A stretch of DNA of 37,953 bases from Bryobacterales bacterium (GTDB lineage Bacteria; Acidobacteriota; Terriglobia; Bryobacterales; Bryobacteraceae), in the NCBI GenBank assembly GCA_020854055.1, contig JADZGD010000033.1:1-37953 (forward strand), given 5' to 3'. Position 1 is the first letter of the stretch, and every line of letters begins with the position of its first letter. This document shows positions 37,795 through 37,953 of the stretch, piece after piece. The translations under genes were made by a program, and so were the position numbers. Under the pieces are notes generated by a model, which saw nothing but the letters and a program-made list of their open reading frames with translations, made no database searches and had not been told where the DNA came from.

Positions 37795-37953
37795 ATGAAG
37801 ACAGAAACCCAAATTCGCGAGGAGATCGAGGGCCTCCGCAACCTGACCACGGGGCAACTCAAAGAGAAGTACCGCGAGGTTTTCGGAGAGCAATCCCGGT
37901 CCAATCACAAGCAGTTCCTGTTCCGGCGCATCGCCTGGCGCATCCAGGCGAAC
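37795..37953 (+). CDS. DUF2924 protein, 5' part (continues past window)
   Basis: Fifty-three codons are visible before the window ends. The sequence has the DUF2924 pattern: IEGLRNLTTGQLKEKYREVF, then GEQSRSNHKQFLFRRIAWRIQ. DUF2924 proteins typically lie beside serine recombinases in prophages and integrative elements. With tRNA-Asn upstream and a HEPN-like gene between, it marks the edge of a probable mobile region. It begins four bases after the preceding ORF. Confidence 0.8.
   Translation, partial: MKTETQIREEIEGLRNLTTGQLKEKYREVFGEQSRSNHKQFLFRRIAWRIQAN

Overview
The window looks like a chromosomal segment of a GC-rich soil-type bacterium, most likely an Acidobacteriota member of the Solibacter/Bryobacter group. 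The evidence is a 1042-aa NHL-repeat protein ending in a TIGR03437-type domain, many secreted glycoside-hydrolase-like proteins, two futalosine-pathway menaquinone genes, a zwf-opcA-pgl operon, and a small secreted protein of a type I associate with acidobacteria. This placement is inferred from gene content; no rRNA or marker gene proves it.

Layout. Positions 1-7606: a truncated radical SAM/SPASM-like gene (-), a TPR protein overlapping a divergent acetate kinase (+), then a minus-strand run mqnA-mqnC-GH115. Positions 7773-13775: large exported proteins (NHL propeller, CxxCH haem-binding protein, HExxH protease-like protein). Positions 13834-18591: a variant ClpS (-), a patatin phospholipase, and an apparent operon of a DUF5060/DUF4038 glycosidase, tsaB and a cyclophilin lipoprotein. 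Positions 18745-22009: zwf-opcA-pgl, the oxidative pentose phosphate entry operon (-). Positions 22180-25795: OmpA-like protein, small secreted protein, TrxC-type thioredoxin, GH43-like propeller, a tiny ORF and an Sfp-type phosphopantetheinyl transferase. Positions 25796-30416 (-): Tat-exported amidohydrolase, thiC, GHL10-like protein and a hemerythrin-domain protein. Positions 30450-35173: DUF1080 protein, ROK sugar kinase, xylulokinase, cold-shock protein and a threonine-synthase-like enzyme (-). Positions 35293-37953: tRNA-Asn followed by a DUF7380/DUF4209 protein with a HEPN-like RxxxxH motif, a small ORF and the start of a DUF2924 gene. This last part looks like the edge of an integrated element.

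How the genes fit together. Much of the core reads as plant-polymer carbon use: GH115 (glucuronoxylan side chains), DUF4038, GH43-like, GHL10 and DUF1080 enzymes outside the cytoplasm; a ROK kinase, xylulokinase and G6PDH/6PGL inside. These genes are interleaved with housekeeping genes (mqnA/mqnC, tsaB, thiC) and not gathered in one locus with a transporter. The most unusual items are an acetate kinase and a ClpS with changed active/binding-site residues, a perfect 18-bp palindrome over the start codon of the phosphopantetheinyl transferase, the hemerythrin fusion, and the tRNA-Asn-linked HEPN-like/DUF2924 module.
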